From: Lolium rigidum
Taxonomy: Eukaryota > Streptophyta > Magnoliopsida > Poales > Poaceae
Reading direction: 5' to 3'
NCBI RefSeq assembly: GCF_022539505.1
Contig: NC_061508.1
Location: 60,370,033 to 60,434,032 of the forward strand
Length of the DNA: 64,000 nucleotides
Shown: positions 25,501 through 37,705 of the stretch, piece by piece
Numbering within the stretch: the stretch's first letter is position 1
How the letters are laid out: the number at the start of each line of letters is the position of its first letter
Notes under the pieces: model-generated
What the model saw: the letters and a program-made list of their open reading frames with translations, nothing else
Databases searched by the model: none
Told to the model about the DNA's origin: nothing
Made by a program: the position numbers and the translations under genes

Positions 25501-25607
25501 TAAGTTTTATTTGAAAGCGCGAAAATCCCCCGGATTTTCTATGCATGAATGCAATGCACACTTTGGTGTTCTCTCATTTTGTTGCCTCTAAACCTGGGAT
25601 ATTACAG
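22571..25607 (-). mobile_element. LTR of a second chromovirus (C), minus strand
   Basis: The right end is TGTAATATCCCAGG on the minus strand, ending at 25607 and followed by a purine-rich tract (minus strand), so it is the 3' LTR of an element whose body lies to the right. A minus-strand TATA box (CCTATAAATAG) is at 24188-24198, 1.4 kb from the LTR start, the same spacing as in the LTR of element B. The sequence differs from that LTR, so it is another family. The left end is unresolved and may reach to about 19500 across Helitron H1. GC-rich frames at 23549-24591 are not genes. Confidence 0.65.
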
Positions 25608-26230
25608 CCTCTCCCCCTTAAACTGAACTTCGTCCCGAAGTTCGAACGCTCTCATGTTTCGGAATGTTGAAATGTCTTGAACAGATCACCATCCTTTCTC
25701 CATGGTGATCTCATTAGATATAATTGAATATATCCCTTGTCTTGATCCTTCATGAAGTCTTCTGATGTCTGGCACTGATACTTTCTTCAATCCTATGATT
25801 TCTTCCAACACTCTAATCTTATAGGCTTACTCTTCAAAATTCTTGGATTAGGACACCTTATTATGTTAATAACTTTACTAATGGTTATGGTGATATCTTC
25901 CTATCTGGGTACTCAAAGCTTGGTTCGACCAGCTGCGGTAATCCAGCTGCGGTGTAATATGACACTACGATTTACCAGCTGCGATACTCAAACCTTAATT
26001 TTTAAAAGATTTATTTAAGATAGGGTATTGTTTTCCCTTACTACCATAACGAAAGTAATGGTACTTGGTAAGGTATTACGATAGGCATGGTCCTGGTTGT
26101 TTAGTCCTACGAATGGATTAGACTCATTTAGTCCTACGAATGGATTAGACTCATTTAGTCCATCCAATCAGTGCTTCTAGTTTTAAGCTAGTTATCTTCC
26201 TTTTGGGTTCTTTAGGTTCCATGAAAGGAA
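25608..26230 (-). pseudogene. 3' internal remnant of chromovirus C
   Basis: Follows the LTR/PPT junction at 25607. It begins TTCGTCCCGAAGTTC, parallel to CTCGTCCCGAGATC in element B at the same place. Near 25745 it shares CTTCATGAAGTCTTC with the chromodomain region of element B, but no frame remains. A 27-bp unit (ATTTAGTCCTACGAATGG...) is repeated about 2.3 times at 26098-26162, and CCAGCTGCGGT motifs repeat at 25930-25985. It continues at 28215 after the Helitron. Confidence 0.6.
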
Positions 26231-28214
26231 TCTATACCTAATAATAAAGGGAGAAGCGTTTCCGTGGTTTTGGTCCGCCAAATTTTCGTCCGTTCCGCAC
26301 GGTTTGGTAGGTCAAAGTTTCGTCCGCCCGGTTTTCTTCGATCCAACGTGTTCAACTCTGATTCTTACAGTAAGTTGTCTCCTATCAGAGTCGTATTGAG
26401 CAGGCCTGGCCCGGCCTTAAAACTGGGTGCTTCCCTAGGAGTCCGTAGCCAAACAAATCAAATCGAATCGAAGCTGAAGGAAGAGTTCGTCGTCCCAGCG
26501 CAACTTCCCTGTCCAACATGGGTTCGATCAGATCGTGCTCCCTGCCTCCATCATGAGGCAAAGAAGAGGTCCCCGCCGTTTAATCTGCCTGGCCCTTACC
26601 CTCTCCCTATTTGCATCTCTCTGGACATGGCCTGGAAGCGATGCGGCGGCCATCGGGAGTAGGGGAGAGTCCGCGGCGGCCATCAGGAGTAGGGGATTCC
26701 GCGGCGGCCACTGGGAAGCGGAGGGAGTAGCGGCTACACCGATTGGCTAAACGAATCGTTTGCTGAGAACTCTCTCAGGGATCAGCTGTTACAAGAACGC
26801 ATCGATATGGCTCATCCCCAGACGCCGCCGGCCTGAACGGGTGTGGAGGCGTGGAGCGCCCACAAGAAGAGCCCCTACATCCGTACATCGTACACGAAGT
26901 GGCCTACGATGGAGGACAAGCGGAGGCGGGGCGGCCTGCCATCCTCCACGATGGCTAGGAGGAGCCAACGACGGTGTGTTAATTAAGCTATGACTTGCAT
27001 GCAGGGACGGTTGATTCTGGATGCTGATTTTAAGCGACTGCATGCACATGAGTACATGACGATGGATAGCTCCACTCACATGCTGCGAGAGTATGATTTC
27101 TTTGAACGCCCTGAAGAGCTGGCTACCGTCCAGAGCGTCCTCGCGGATGCTGATTCGCGACGGTGGCGAGGAGAGCCCCATCCGCGACTGGTTGCTGAGG
27201 TTAAAAATACATCACCTACACTTTGCCGACTTCGAATATGTTTGCTACTACCACCTGCGCGCGGCAGCTTGCAGGCATCAACGCTGACGCCGAGCCAGCT
27301 TGCGGCTCCTATATACAACTTTCCACCGACCAAGAAAGTGTATCATATGTGTAGGGAAACTATCTATACATGCAGCTGAATCTGTCCCTAAAATATATAG
27401 TTGCAGCTGAATCTTGAATTTCTCAAAAGCAGGATTTACATACGGGTAGGTCTTCATATCTTTTTCAAGTATGTCAACTAACCTCTCTATTAGATTATGC
27501 ACTTCTTTCTTCTGTATAGAACAACTCTTCTACTTGAGGATACATACCGTGTAGGAAACATGCTACTCCGTATTAATCATCAGATTATTGTTGCGTCTTT
27601 TGACCTTTCCCGGAGAGTGTGCTCAATTATATTTCCCACCTCCATTATAATTTTTTTTTTGAAGTATATCCTCTCAAACCTGGTGGTAGTACATTTTTTC
27701 TTGGCTTGCGGTTGCATAAGAAACTTAAGTTTGCAATCTGGTCACCCGAATCCCTTTTCTGATTTCAGGAGTTAGGAGGTCATGGTACATGCTAATGTAA
27801 ATAGGATGCTACCAGGAGGTTTTATACAAGCTAAATTTATATTAATTACTAGCAACCAGCAATTTACTCAGTTTCATCTCATTTTGAACTCTTTTGTGTG
27901 CATTTACGATTGCATATAATTGTTTCTTTGCAGATATAAGCAACCATTTCAATATTTGTGTGTGATAGTTTTTTTAGTAAAACAATCTTATATTGTTCGA
28001 ATTTAGGTATATAACCAGGTGCATCATTAACATGTTTCAAAACATTTTAATAAACTACTTGATCAGCTTTTAGGACTTCTTTTCTATCCCATCGCAACGA
28101 ACGGGAAATTTTCCAAATTTTAGCTAAATTAGCTTTCTAAAAAAGCTTACATTTGAAATGAATGTAATATTGAGTAAAAATTAATCCGCCGCAACGCGCG
28201 GGCATGTTTCCTAG
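26231..28214 (+). mobile_element. Helitron H3, 1,984 bp
   Basis: Starts TCTATACCTAATAATAAAGG after A26230 and ends CTAG (28211-28214) before T28215. Just inside the 3' end is a GC-rich hairpin region, CCGCCGCAACGCGCGGGC. These are classic grass Helitron ends, of a family different from H1/H2. No Rep/helicase is seen. A coding-like stretch on + at about 27004-27200 (GRLILDADFKRLHAHEY, YDFFERPEELATVQ) preceded by TTGCATGCAG may be a captured exon; I do not recognise it. A duplicated GCGGCGGCCATC(G/A)GGAGTAGG motif lies near 26640-26700. Confidence 0.9.
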
Positions 28215-28586
28215 TCTTTCTAATAATCATTAGTTTTGGTATAGTCAAACCCTTCGATCTTTTGTTTTCTTTGGCTTTGATTGTCCTCCGACATCAACTT
28301 CATCCAACTTCATTATCTTGGACTTACTTGAGCCCTTTTACTTCTGAGTAATTATCAATTACCCACTCAAGTTAAGGTCTAACCCTTACTTCCTCGAGAT
28401 ATGAACCTCGGCTTCTGGTCTGACAACCTCCTGAGAGTACTTTTATATGGGTACTTCCCAACAACCTTATAAAAATAAGATCGGACTTCCTCTCAGTTCA
28501 GACCTTTTTCTCCGTCTATCATACTACCAAATATCATATTTTAATAATTCTCCTTCAGCCTTCCTCTCCCCCTTGGAGTTTACTAA
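28215..28586 (-). pseudogene. Continuation of chromovirus C remnant
   Basis: Resumes the sequence broken by Helitron H3. Pyrimidine-rich on +, no usable frame; taken as decayed pol by position. It ends where the CACTA element starts. Confidence 0.45.
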
Positions 28587-28805
28587 CACTACAAGAAAAG
28601 TTGCCATGGCCGACGAAGTTGAAGTCGCGCCGTGGTTGCTGGTGTACCATGGCCGACGATTTTGGGTCCCTCCGTGGTGCATGTCAAAACTTTTTTTTTC
28701 TCGTTTTTGAGGCCACCTAGCCCGACGAAAGCGGCCAAAACGTCGCGTATGGTGGCCCGGGACGTGGTGCATCGCGAATTCTCGGGTTCGCCGGCCGAGT
28801 CAACG
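28587..28805 (+). mobile_element. CACTA (En/Spm-type) transposon end
   Basis: The terminal motif CACTACAAGAAAA starts at 28587, preceded by TAA as a possible 3-bp target duplication. Subterminal repeats follow: CCATGGCCGACGA at 28604-28616 and 28647-28659, and CCCGACGAAAGCGGCC near 28720. This is the standard structure of a CACTA end. The rest is lost in the N gap at 28806, so size and coding content are unknown. Confidence 0.85.
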
Positions 28806-28905
28806 NNNNNNNNNNNNNNNNNNNNNNNNNNNNNNNNNNNNNNNNNNNNNNNNNNNNNNNNNNNNNNNNNNNNNNNNNNNNNNNNNNNNNNNNNNNNNNN
28901 NNNNN
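28806..28905. other. Assembly gap, 100 N
   Basis: Exactly 100 N, a conventional size for a gap of unknown length. The CACTA end is on the left and an LTR-like sequence on the right, so at least the remainder of the CACTA element is probably missing. Confidence 0.95.
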
Positions 28906-31055
28906 TAACTTCTGTAATAACCCGAACATAGGAACAACGAAGGGTAGATTTAGAAATGGGATGTGCATTTCATCGCAAAACGGGGAAATTTTCGCGCCTT
29001 ATTACAACTAAACCTAAGAGGGATCGAGGTTCTCTCTCATTTTGCACTTAGGGTTAGGCAATGTGAGTTAGGGAATTTCGACATGATCTCTTTTGTATCT
29101 TATTGATTTGGGGAATGATTTCATTTGACAAGTGTTAATACATTTAACAATAAGCATTGAATAATATAAATATGAATTCTCAATACAAACACAACTTATG
29201 AATTCAAATAACTTTGAATTTCACAATTGAATATTAAATACAATATTTAATTCAGAATATTACATAAAGCAAAAGCTCATAAACAAAAACTTGAGCTTTA
29301 TTGATATCACAACACAGATTACATTGTCTTTACAACATTCTTGATACAAGAATTTATGAATAATAAACAGAAATGAAAATGAAGATTACAATATTGTTCC
29401 TAAACTAAAATCTAGACTAAATGACTTGGAGAATATCTTCTGGTCATATTCATCTTCAAAAACCTGCAAAATAAAACACCAACACTAGCCGGAATGTTAG
29501 TGTTAGCCAAAGAATTCAGTTTGGACAGAACCAAGTGTCATGCACACTTGTGCTTGTCCAAAACCATGGACAAGCACAAGATAAGGGCAACGGCAGGACC
29601 AAACCCGAGCACCACCGAGGGCTCAAGTTTCAACATATGAGAGCACACAGCTCATGTGTGTCGGGCGTGCAACAACAAGGCCATGCATCAGCTTAGTCAC
29701 CAAAGCAAGCCAGGCTTGTGTGTCAATGCAAGAATAGAAGCAGGGTTCATATAAAAGGGACACAAACCCTAGAAGTAGTAACCAGTCGACCAGATAAGGA
29801 TTCACCAGGTAAGGGTGAAGCAAGAATAAGCACAGTTCATCCAGTTCTTGAGCAAGAACAGAACCAACACACACACCCACTCAACCACCAGAAATCATGG
29901 TGACCTGAGAAGATCATCCAAGACCTGGAGGTGAAGGGCTGTGACACAAACCACAAGTCTGCATCAACAAAACATTTCTTTCTAGGAGCTGGAACAAGGT
30001 ATACTTTGTTCCTGGAAAAGATCCAAGGGATCTGATCCATCATATGCATGAAATAAGCATGGGATGAGCAGATGCTCATATGGGTAGATCATCACTTGGT
30101 TTTCACCAAGGATTACTGCCAGTCAAAAGCCACCAAAATAGAAAGCATCTAGGTACAGATCTTGTACACAGAAACTAGCACATATGCACAGATGCACACA
30201 CTAGCCAGATTAGATGCACAGATAGCACCAGTAGATGGCATAGATTAGCAGCTAAGACTACACAGTAAATCCTAAGCACACAACCATCAGAAACCCTAGA
30301 TTTCTTCACAGGCAAGCATATTGGCATTCATATTTATTATGATCCCCAAATATGCAAGCAAAGATGAGTAGCCAACAAGATCCAACCAACCATGTGAGCA
30401 ACCAGTCAGTAGCAAGGCTACTGAGGTCACATCACACTTAGCACCAATTAAGAGAAAGCCAAATATATCACATCACTATCCAGAAATGGATTCAGACTCT
30501 ATTTGCTTGCCAGATAATCATGAACAGTCAAATCATTTGCAAGCAAGTAATTTAATCATCACTGCATAAGCAGTTCATCATAATCTAATTAATACAAGCA
30601 TGAATTTATCACAGATCCATGCTTAATACTGACAGCAACATAATATAAGGCAACACAGTTTAATCCATAGCCACTAGAGCAAGTCTAGGTAGCTAAGATG
30701 AGCAACAACACAAGTAAGCAACAACACAGTGATGCTTGAGCATCAGCATCACGAAGATAATTAAATCATTTAGCCACAGTATTAGCCAGTAAGCTATCAG
30801 TGACAATCAATTGATCAAATGGGTCAATTATAGCAAGCCAAGCTACACAGGAAAGTTAGCCAACAAGCAAGGAATGATCCAATGGATCATTGGCTTGCTG
30901 AAGGAAGCTACTGAAGCATATCACAGGCACCACTGGAACACACACAAGTGTCACAGATGCATCACAAGTACACCTAGACAAGCAAGCATGATAGACCAGT
31001 AAGCAGAAGCAAGTCATAACCAAGCATAGCATGGCATAGTTAGCTTTTGAGCAAG
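28906..31055 (+). mobile_element. LTR-like DNA (TGTAATAACCC type), interrupted
   Basis: Starts at about 28913 with TGTAATAACCCGAACATAGG, similar in form to the LTR starts of elements B and C but on the + strand. A TATA-like CATATAAAAG is at 29748-29757. The rest is A-rich, with many CAAGCA and AGCAAC words and no gene. It is cut at 31055 by the Athila-like element, with GCAAG at 31051-31055 as the target site. Its other half should lie beyond that element's 3' LTR, which is in the second gap. Confidence 0.5.
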
Positions 31056-31796
31056 TGATACGTCTCCGACGTATCGATAATTTCTTATGTTCTATGCCAT
31101 ATTATTGATGATACCTACATGTTTTATGCACACTTTATGTCATATTCGTGCATTTTCTGGAACTAACCTATTAACAAGATGCCGAAGTGCCAGTTGCTGT
31201 TTTACAGTTGTTTTTGGTTTCGTAAATCCTAGTAACGAAATATTCTCGGAATTGGACGAAATCAAAGCCCAGGGGCCTATTTTTCCACGAAGCTTCCGGA
31301 AGTCCGAAGACGAGACGAAGAGGGGCCACGGGGTGGCCAAACCCTAGGGCGGCGCGGCCCCACCCCCGGCCGCGCCGGCCTATGGTGTGGGCCCCCGTGC
31401 CGCCTCTTGACTTGCCCTTCCGCCTACTTAAAGCCTCCGTGACGAAACCCCCAGTACCGAGAGCCACGATACGGAAAACCTTACTGAGACGCCGTCGCCG
31501 CCGATCCCATCTCGGGGGATCCGAGAGATCGCCTCCGGCACCCTGCCGGAGAGGGGATTCATCTCCCGGAGGACTCTACACCGCCATGGTCGCCTCCGGA
31601 GTGATGAGTGAGTAGTCTACCCCTGGACTATGGGTCCATAGCAGTAGCTAGATGGTTGTCTTCTCCTCATTGTGCTTCATTGTTGGATCTTGTGAGCTGC
31701 CTAACATGATCAAGATCATCTATCTGTAACTCTATATGTTGTGTTTGTCGGGATCCGATGGATAGAGAATACTATGTCATGTTAATTATCAAGTTA

Positions 31797-34700
31797 CTAG
31801 TCGACAACCCGTGCCCTGCACGGGCTAGATAGTTTTAAAACACACAAAATTATATTTACTAATAACACTTCCATATGGGTAGAACTGTTTCAAAATACAT
31901 GAACGCGACACGTAATACTATTGAATATTTAATCATGCACATGGGGATCTACCCTGGTTCTATGATGCAATTACCGTTCCAGCCTGAACCGGTGATTGGA
32001 AGATTATTCACATTCCAGTATACATAGTTAATTTGAGAATCTTTCACCCTCACCGAAAGAAATATTCATCATTCTCCGAAGGACCCTAGTAAGATTAAAT
32101 TAGGGCAACATATTTGATGCAATTCAAAGATATAATCATGTCAAAATTCATGTATATTAAATTCAGAGTTAAGTATACCCTACGTCCATAAAATATTTTA
32201 TTTTAAAAGTGTCATGTATGTGCTGAACCTTAAAACCCGTCATCCATGTCTGGAAAGTGTAAATATTCAAGGCAACATTGTCTGGGTAACTCAGTTTTTT
32301 TCTCAGCGGGGAGCTAGATGACTTCATTATCGTCCTAATGGGATCTTGATGACATTTTTTTCCATATCAATAGGGCATCCTAGCAATAGTTTAGGAATAT
32401 GTGATGCACCTAACTCCTGAATGTACTGCATGTGTATTATTTACTTGTAACCTGTAAATGTATATGACACTAAGACATGGATAGTACGCTTTTCTTTTAT
32501 TGATTAGCTTGAGCAATATATACCCCCAGCAGATGGAACTCACCAGATGCACATGGTACCCAACCATCATTGATTCTTCCCACTTCGTAGGTTTGTTTCT
32601 TCTAGCCATCACTGCTCGTATCATGAAGAGGGAGAGTTTCATCTAATTCTAATTTGCTGGGTTTGAACAAATCCACTCTTTGCGCCACCAGTAGCCACTA
32701 ACGTATACTATCTCTTTTCCAAATTAATTGCCTCTTATTTGTCTAGATATGAATATAAGCACTTCTACTCCGGTGCTCCCCCTTGGCAAATATCAGGCTG
32801 CATCAAAAACAATAATGGTTGAGATCTTCCAATACCCCTTTGTAAGCGGGCTCATGATCGTAAAATTTAAAAATCTGATATTTACGTACGGTCCTCTAGA
32901 GGCATGTATGACCCGCGTTATCTTGTACGATTATTTTCTGTACTACTACGGTGACGTGCGTGTACCGAATAGGCATGGCATATAAAAAAGGGTCGTAGAC
33001 GTCTCCACGTACGTCACCCCACCAAATCAGAAACGAAAATACCGTATGCATACATACGGGCATACATGGGCTGGATATGGGTCAGCGGGCCTACGGTACC
33101 TCTCAACTTGTGTTAGGGGGGAGCACCGGAGTAGGACTCGAATATAAGTCAATTAACTTGGAATGCAGGGGTTAGAATGGCACGTTGTGCATATATACGC
33201 CCTTTATCCATCGCACAATCTACATAAACAGATATGAATACATTAGGCCAATGTGCCTGTCTATAAAATTTTGTGTGACTATATGGTTATCTCTTTGCCG
33301 CCCCCACTGAAGCTCTAAAAAGGGGTGTCAAATCCCTGGTGTCCGAGGCACAAAAGAATTGAACTGTGATGTGGCTAATTCAACTTTTACAATAGGCTCA
33401 ACCAAATCAAAATACACTTGAACTAAAATCACTGCAGAAGAGTTCTAAATGAAAACTATTTGGGAAATTTGATATTCAGAGTATGAGAAACATACCTTAG
33501 ATAGTTCTTTTTTCCATGCACTCTCCCATAATCCAGCTATTAATAGCTCCATCCAGTAGTGTGCTCCCTGCAGTATGTTGAACCGGTTAAAATGAAAGAA
33601 AAGCTCAATGATACAACTGTACATGATAGTGATGTGGAGTAACGGTAGCAAAATTACATGTTTATCTAGAAGCGAAAGCACGTAATGTCATAAGAAAAAT
33701 ATATACACTGACACAAAATCATTGGATCACTTAATATGATTGTTTATAAAGAGCATATATATATGTAATCATTTATATTTTTCAGATTTCACCTTGCATC
33801 AGTGTGAAAAATTGCCGAATAACCTTATGATTGATGCTGCATACTATTGAAAAAAAAACTTACTGTTTAGAATTTAAACTTAAGAAAATCTGAATCTAGC
33901 TTAGTATGTGATTAGCACCACAGTCCAGAACTGCACGTAAAAGAATAAGTATGTGACACACCTGTTATACTCATATAATTCTGTATTTGGTGAAGACATG
34001 TAGAGCAATTTGCAAAATAAATTCCTTCAAAACATAAAGCTTCAACAAAGGATCAAAATCATGCTTTTTTACATAAAGGAAAATAAATGTGTACAATTGG
34101 TTGGCAAGTTCGGGTACCTATGAAAGAACAGCTTGTTAGCAATCGTGTCGGATTGCGATAGGCCGGCCGGACGGCAGAAGTTCTAATCATCCATCAGCAG
34201 ATTAACTGTACGCTGATGAATTATTCCGGCGGATTTCATCTATGTGGCTTCATGCAAAAAAAAAGTAGAGTATGTCACAGCGGATGGTTATGTTAGAGAC
34301 TAAGCAATCTTAGGTGGCAGCCGCCGCCGTTATTAGTCCATCACGCCCACAATGTGCACAACGTAGAGGTTTGGGAGATGAGTAGAAACCTTTAATCTCT
34401 TCTTTACCCAGGAGAACGCGATGGCTATCCAGCTGCCGACTGAAACTCGTCGGCATGGCATCGGTTGGCATGAAGAGAAGATTAGTTTTTCTTGTTTCTT
34501 GGGTGGATTTGTTTTATACGCGCAGCGTGATGGAGAAGACCAACAGGATTTGGCCACAATAAGATGAAAATCGACCTTTTCTCACCTTGATCTCCGTCGA
34601 CTCAACTGAAATAGTGCATGAGAAGCTAGTATTAGCTAGAGACTGAAGAAATCGGGTCGCCATGAAAAGCTAGTACCTGCTAAAAATTGGATTGCCATAG

Positions 34701-35160
34701 AAATAGCGCCGCATGAGAAGCTAGTACCTGCCATGAGCCCATGATCTCCGTCGACCTGTGCATGGCAGCTGCGTAGGGATGTGAGAGCCAGCAGCCTGTT
34801 ATAGATTATTTTTTCCTAACCTAGACGTGATTACATATAGGATCTGTTTTTCTGTTGGGGAAATTAACATAGAGAATCTTTACTGTTTGTAAGAGACCAA
34901 GGATATAACGCCTCACGTTCATGGGACAACAGGTCTCATCTCATGATTCGTCTGATGGTTGTGGAAGCGGATGCGCTGAAATTTTTATTTTCTAGGATTA
35001 ATGTGACGTACGTGTCAACGTAACATTTTATGGTACATTATAAATCACAATTTTCTCGACTAATCCTAACCGTATATTTTAGATCTAATTGTCTTAATTA
35101 TTCTGATGATGTGGATTAACGTGGAGACTTTTACGGTGCCTCCAATTAGTAAATATAAGA
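31797..35160 (-). mobile_element. Helitron H2, 3,364 bp, minus strand
   Basis: On the minus strand it starts TCTTATATTTACTAATTGG (right end, 35160) and ends with hairpin GCCCGTGC...GCACGGG, TTGTCGA and CTAG at 31797-31800. On + it lies between A31796 and T35161. Both ends match Helitron H1 and the 5' terminal roughly 150 bp align with it; the interiors differ. No Rep/helicase gene is visible. It contains a MULE-type MITE (32760-33139). A minus-strand frame at 34557-34333 is not recognised. Confidence 0.9.
32760..33139. mobile_element. Mutator-type MITE, 380 bp
   Basis: Terminal inverted repeats share CTACTCCGGTGCTCCCCC (left from 32765, right the complement ending at 33134). A perfect 9-bp target duplication, GAATATAAG, lies at 32751-32759 and 33140-33148. 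The 9-bp duplication indicates the Mutator superfamily. It is nested in Helitron H2. No gene inside. Confidence 0.9.
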
Positions 35161-36027
35161 TTATACATGTGTTGTTTATGATCTTGCATGCTCTCCGTTT
35201 CTAGTAGAGGCTCTGGCCAAGTTTTTACTTTTAACTCCAAGAGGGAGTACTTATGCTCGATAGTGGGTTCATGCCTGCATTGACACCGGGACGAGTGACA
35301 GTAAAGTTCTAAGGTTGTGTTGTGCTGTTGCCACTAGGGATAAAACATTGGCGCTATGTCCGAGGATGTAGTTGTTGATTACATTACGCACCATACTTAA
35401 TGCAATTGTCTGTTGTTAGCAACTTAATACCGGAGGGGTTCGGATGATAACCTGAAGGTGGACTTTTTAGGCATAGATGCGGTTGGATGGCGGTCTATGT
35501 ACTTTGTCGTAATGCCCAATTAAATCTCACTATACTTATCATGTCATGTATGTGCATTGTTATGCCCTCTCTATTTGTCAATTGCCCGACTGTAATTTGT
35601 TCACCCAACATGCTTTTATCTTATGGGAGAGACACCTCTAGTGAACTGTGGACCCCGGTCCATTCTTTAATACTGAAATACAAATCTGCTGCAATACTTG
35701 TTTTTACTGTTTTCTCTCCAAACAATCATCTTCCACACAATACGGTTAATCCTTTGTTACAGCAAGCCGGTGAGATTGACAACCTCACTGTTTCGTTGGG
35801 GCAAAGTACTTTGGTTGTGTTGTGCAGGTTCCACGTTGGCGCCGGAATCTCTGGTGTTGCGCCGCACTACATCCCGCCGCCATCAACCTTCAACTTGCTT
35901 CTTGGCTCCTCCTGGTTCGATAAACCTTGGTTTCTTTCTGAGGGAAAACTTGCTGCTGTGCGCATCATACCTTCCTCTTGGGGTTGCCCAACGAACGTGT
36001 GAAATACACGCCATCAAGCATATTTTT

Positions 36028-36047
36028 CGGCGCCGTTGCCGGGAGAT
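36028..36047 (+). other. Primer-binding site of Athila-like element
   Basis: CGGCGCCGTTGCCGGGAGAT follows the LTR by about 11 bp. It fits the TGGCGCCGTTGCCGGGGA type of PBS reported for Athila elements and attributed to tRNA-Asp, with differences at the first base and in the last bases. Confidence 0.6.
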
Positions 36048-36270
36048 CAAGACACGCTGCAAGGGGAGTCTCCACTTCTCAATCACTTTACTTTGTTTTT
36101 GTCTTGCTTTATTTTATTTACTACTTTGTTTGCTGCATTATATCAAAACACAAAAAAAATTTAGTTGCTAGCTTTACTTTATTTATTGTCTTGCACTCTA
36201 TATCAAAAACACAAAAAATTAGTTTACTTGCATTTACTTTATCTAGTTTGCTTTATTTACTATTGCTAAA

Positions 36271-37705
36271 ATGGCCAACCCTGAAAATACTAAGTTGTGT
36301 GACTTCACAAGCACAAATAATAATCATTTCTTATGCACACCTATTGCTCCACCTGCTACTACGGCAGAATTCTTTGAAATTAAACCTGCTTTACTTAATC
36401 TTGTCATGAGAGAGCAATTTTCTGGTGTTAGTTCTGATGATGCTGCTGCCCATCTCAATAATTTTGTTGAACTATGTGAAATGCAAAAGTATAAAGATGT
36501 AGATGGTGACATTATAAAATTAAAATTGTTCCCTTTCTCATTAAGAGGAAGAGCTAAAGATTGGTTGCTATCTCTCGCCTAAGAATAGTATTGATTCATG
36601 GACTAAATGCAAGGATGCTTTTATTGGTAGATATTATCCCCTGCTAAAATTATATCTTTGAGGAGTAGCATAATGAATTTTAAACAATTAGATAATGAAC
36701 ATGTTGCTCAAGCTTGGGAAAGAATGAAATCTCCGGTTAAAAATTGCCCAACCCATGGACTGACTACTTGGATGATCATCCAAACCTTCTATGCGAGGAC
36801 TAAATTTTTCTTCACGGAATTTATTGGATTCAGCTGCTGGAGGTACCTTTATGTCCATCACTCTTGGTGAAGCAACAAAGCTTCTTGATAATATGATGGT
36901 TAATTACTCTGAATGGCACGCGGAAAGAGCTCCACAAGGTAAGAAGGTAAATTCTGTTGAAGAATCCTCCTCCTTGAGTGATAAGATTGATGCTATTATG
37001 TCTATGCTTGCAAATGGTAGGCCTAATGTTAATTATAATAATGTTCCGTTAGCGTCATTGGTTGCTCAAAAAGAATATGTTGATGTGAATTTCATTAAAA
37101 ATAACAATTATAATGATTCTAAGCCATATCCTGCTAATGGTAATTCTCATGGTAGATATGTTTCACCTAATGAGGAAAAGATGTTAGAAATTGAAAGGGC
37201 CACCAAGAACTTTATGCAATCGCAGTATGAGCAAAATAAATTGTTTACTAAAACTATGAATGAGCAATCTACCTTGTTGAAGAAAATAGGAAATCAACTT
37301 GAAAATCTGAATATGGAGATTTCTGGGTTGCAAACTAAACTTGCAAATGCTGAAGACCGAATCTCATACATGTCCGCGTCACAATCTTCTTTAATTAATA
37401 AAATGGCTGCTAAACCCGATGATATTGAAAATAAAATTGTTACTACAGCAAATGCCATCCAAGTTAGAATTAATGAGAATATAAGATTAATGGCTGAACT
37501 GCGTGCTAGGTGGGATAGAGAAGAAAATGAAAAACTAGCTAAAAAGGAAAATGTAGCTAAAGTTTGGACGATTACCACCACTAGCAATGCTAATGATTCA
37601 TATGTTGCTGCACCTCCTACTATCCATGATAAAATAATTGGTGTTAGCAAAGCTTCTACTCCTAGTGCAAAGCGCGCAAAATTACCCGAAACCGCTAAAA
37701 TCTGA
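36271..37705 (+). pseudogene. Athila-like gag, frameshifted
   Basis: The ATG at 36271 starts MANPENTKLC, and the capsid-like part has VMREQFSGVSSDDAAAHL and KLFPFSLRGRAKDWLLSL. An apparent +1 shift near 36578 gives a stop; the original frame is regained by about 36658 (FKQLDNEHVAQAWERMK), lost again near 36800, and the rest runs to a TGA at 37705. The C-terminal part (36791-37705) has coiled-coil character (NEQSTLLKKIGNQLENLN). Gag would assemble particles; this copy cannot make a full-length protein. Confidence 0.85.

Larger units (their letters stand above)
31056..36016 (+). mobile_element. 5' LTR of Athila-like element with Helitron inside
   Basis: Starts TGATACG at 31056 and ends CGCCATCA at 36016. 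Without Helitron H2 (31797-35160) its length is 1,597 bp, against 1,598 bp for the solo LTR at 9564-11161, which supports all four boundaries. The LTR sequence resumes at 35161 (TTATACATGTGTTG) in register with the solo LTR. Open frames at 35487-36171 are inside the LTR and not genes. Confidence 0.9.

Noticed and set aside
35487..36409. Three overlapping plus-strand frames of 140-170 codons
   Set aside because: They are within the 5' LTR and leader of the Athila-like element and parallel non-coding sequence in the solo LTR.
36324..37650. Minus-strand frames opposite Athila-like gag
   Set aside because: Shadows of the sense gag sequence, rich in Ser and Leu because of the AT-rich template.
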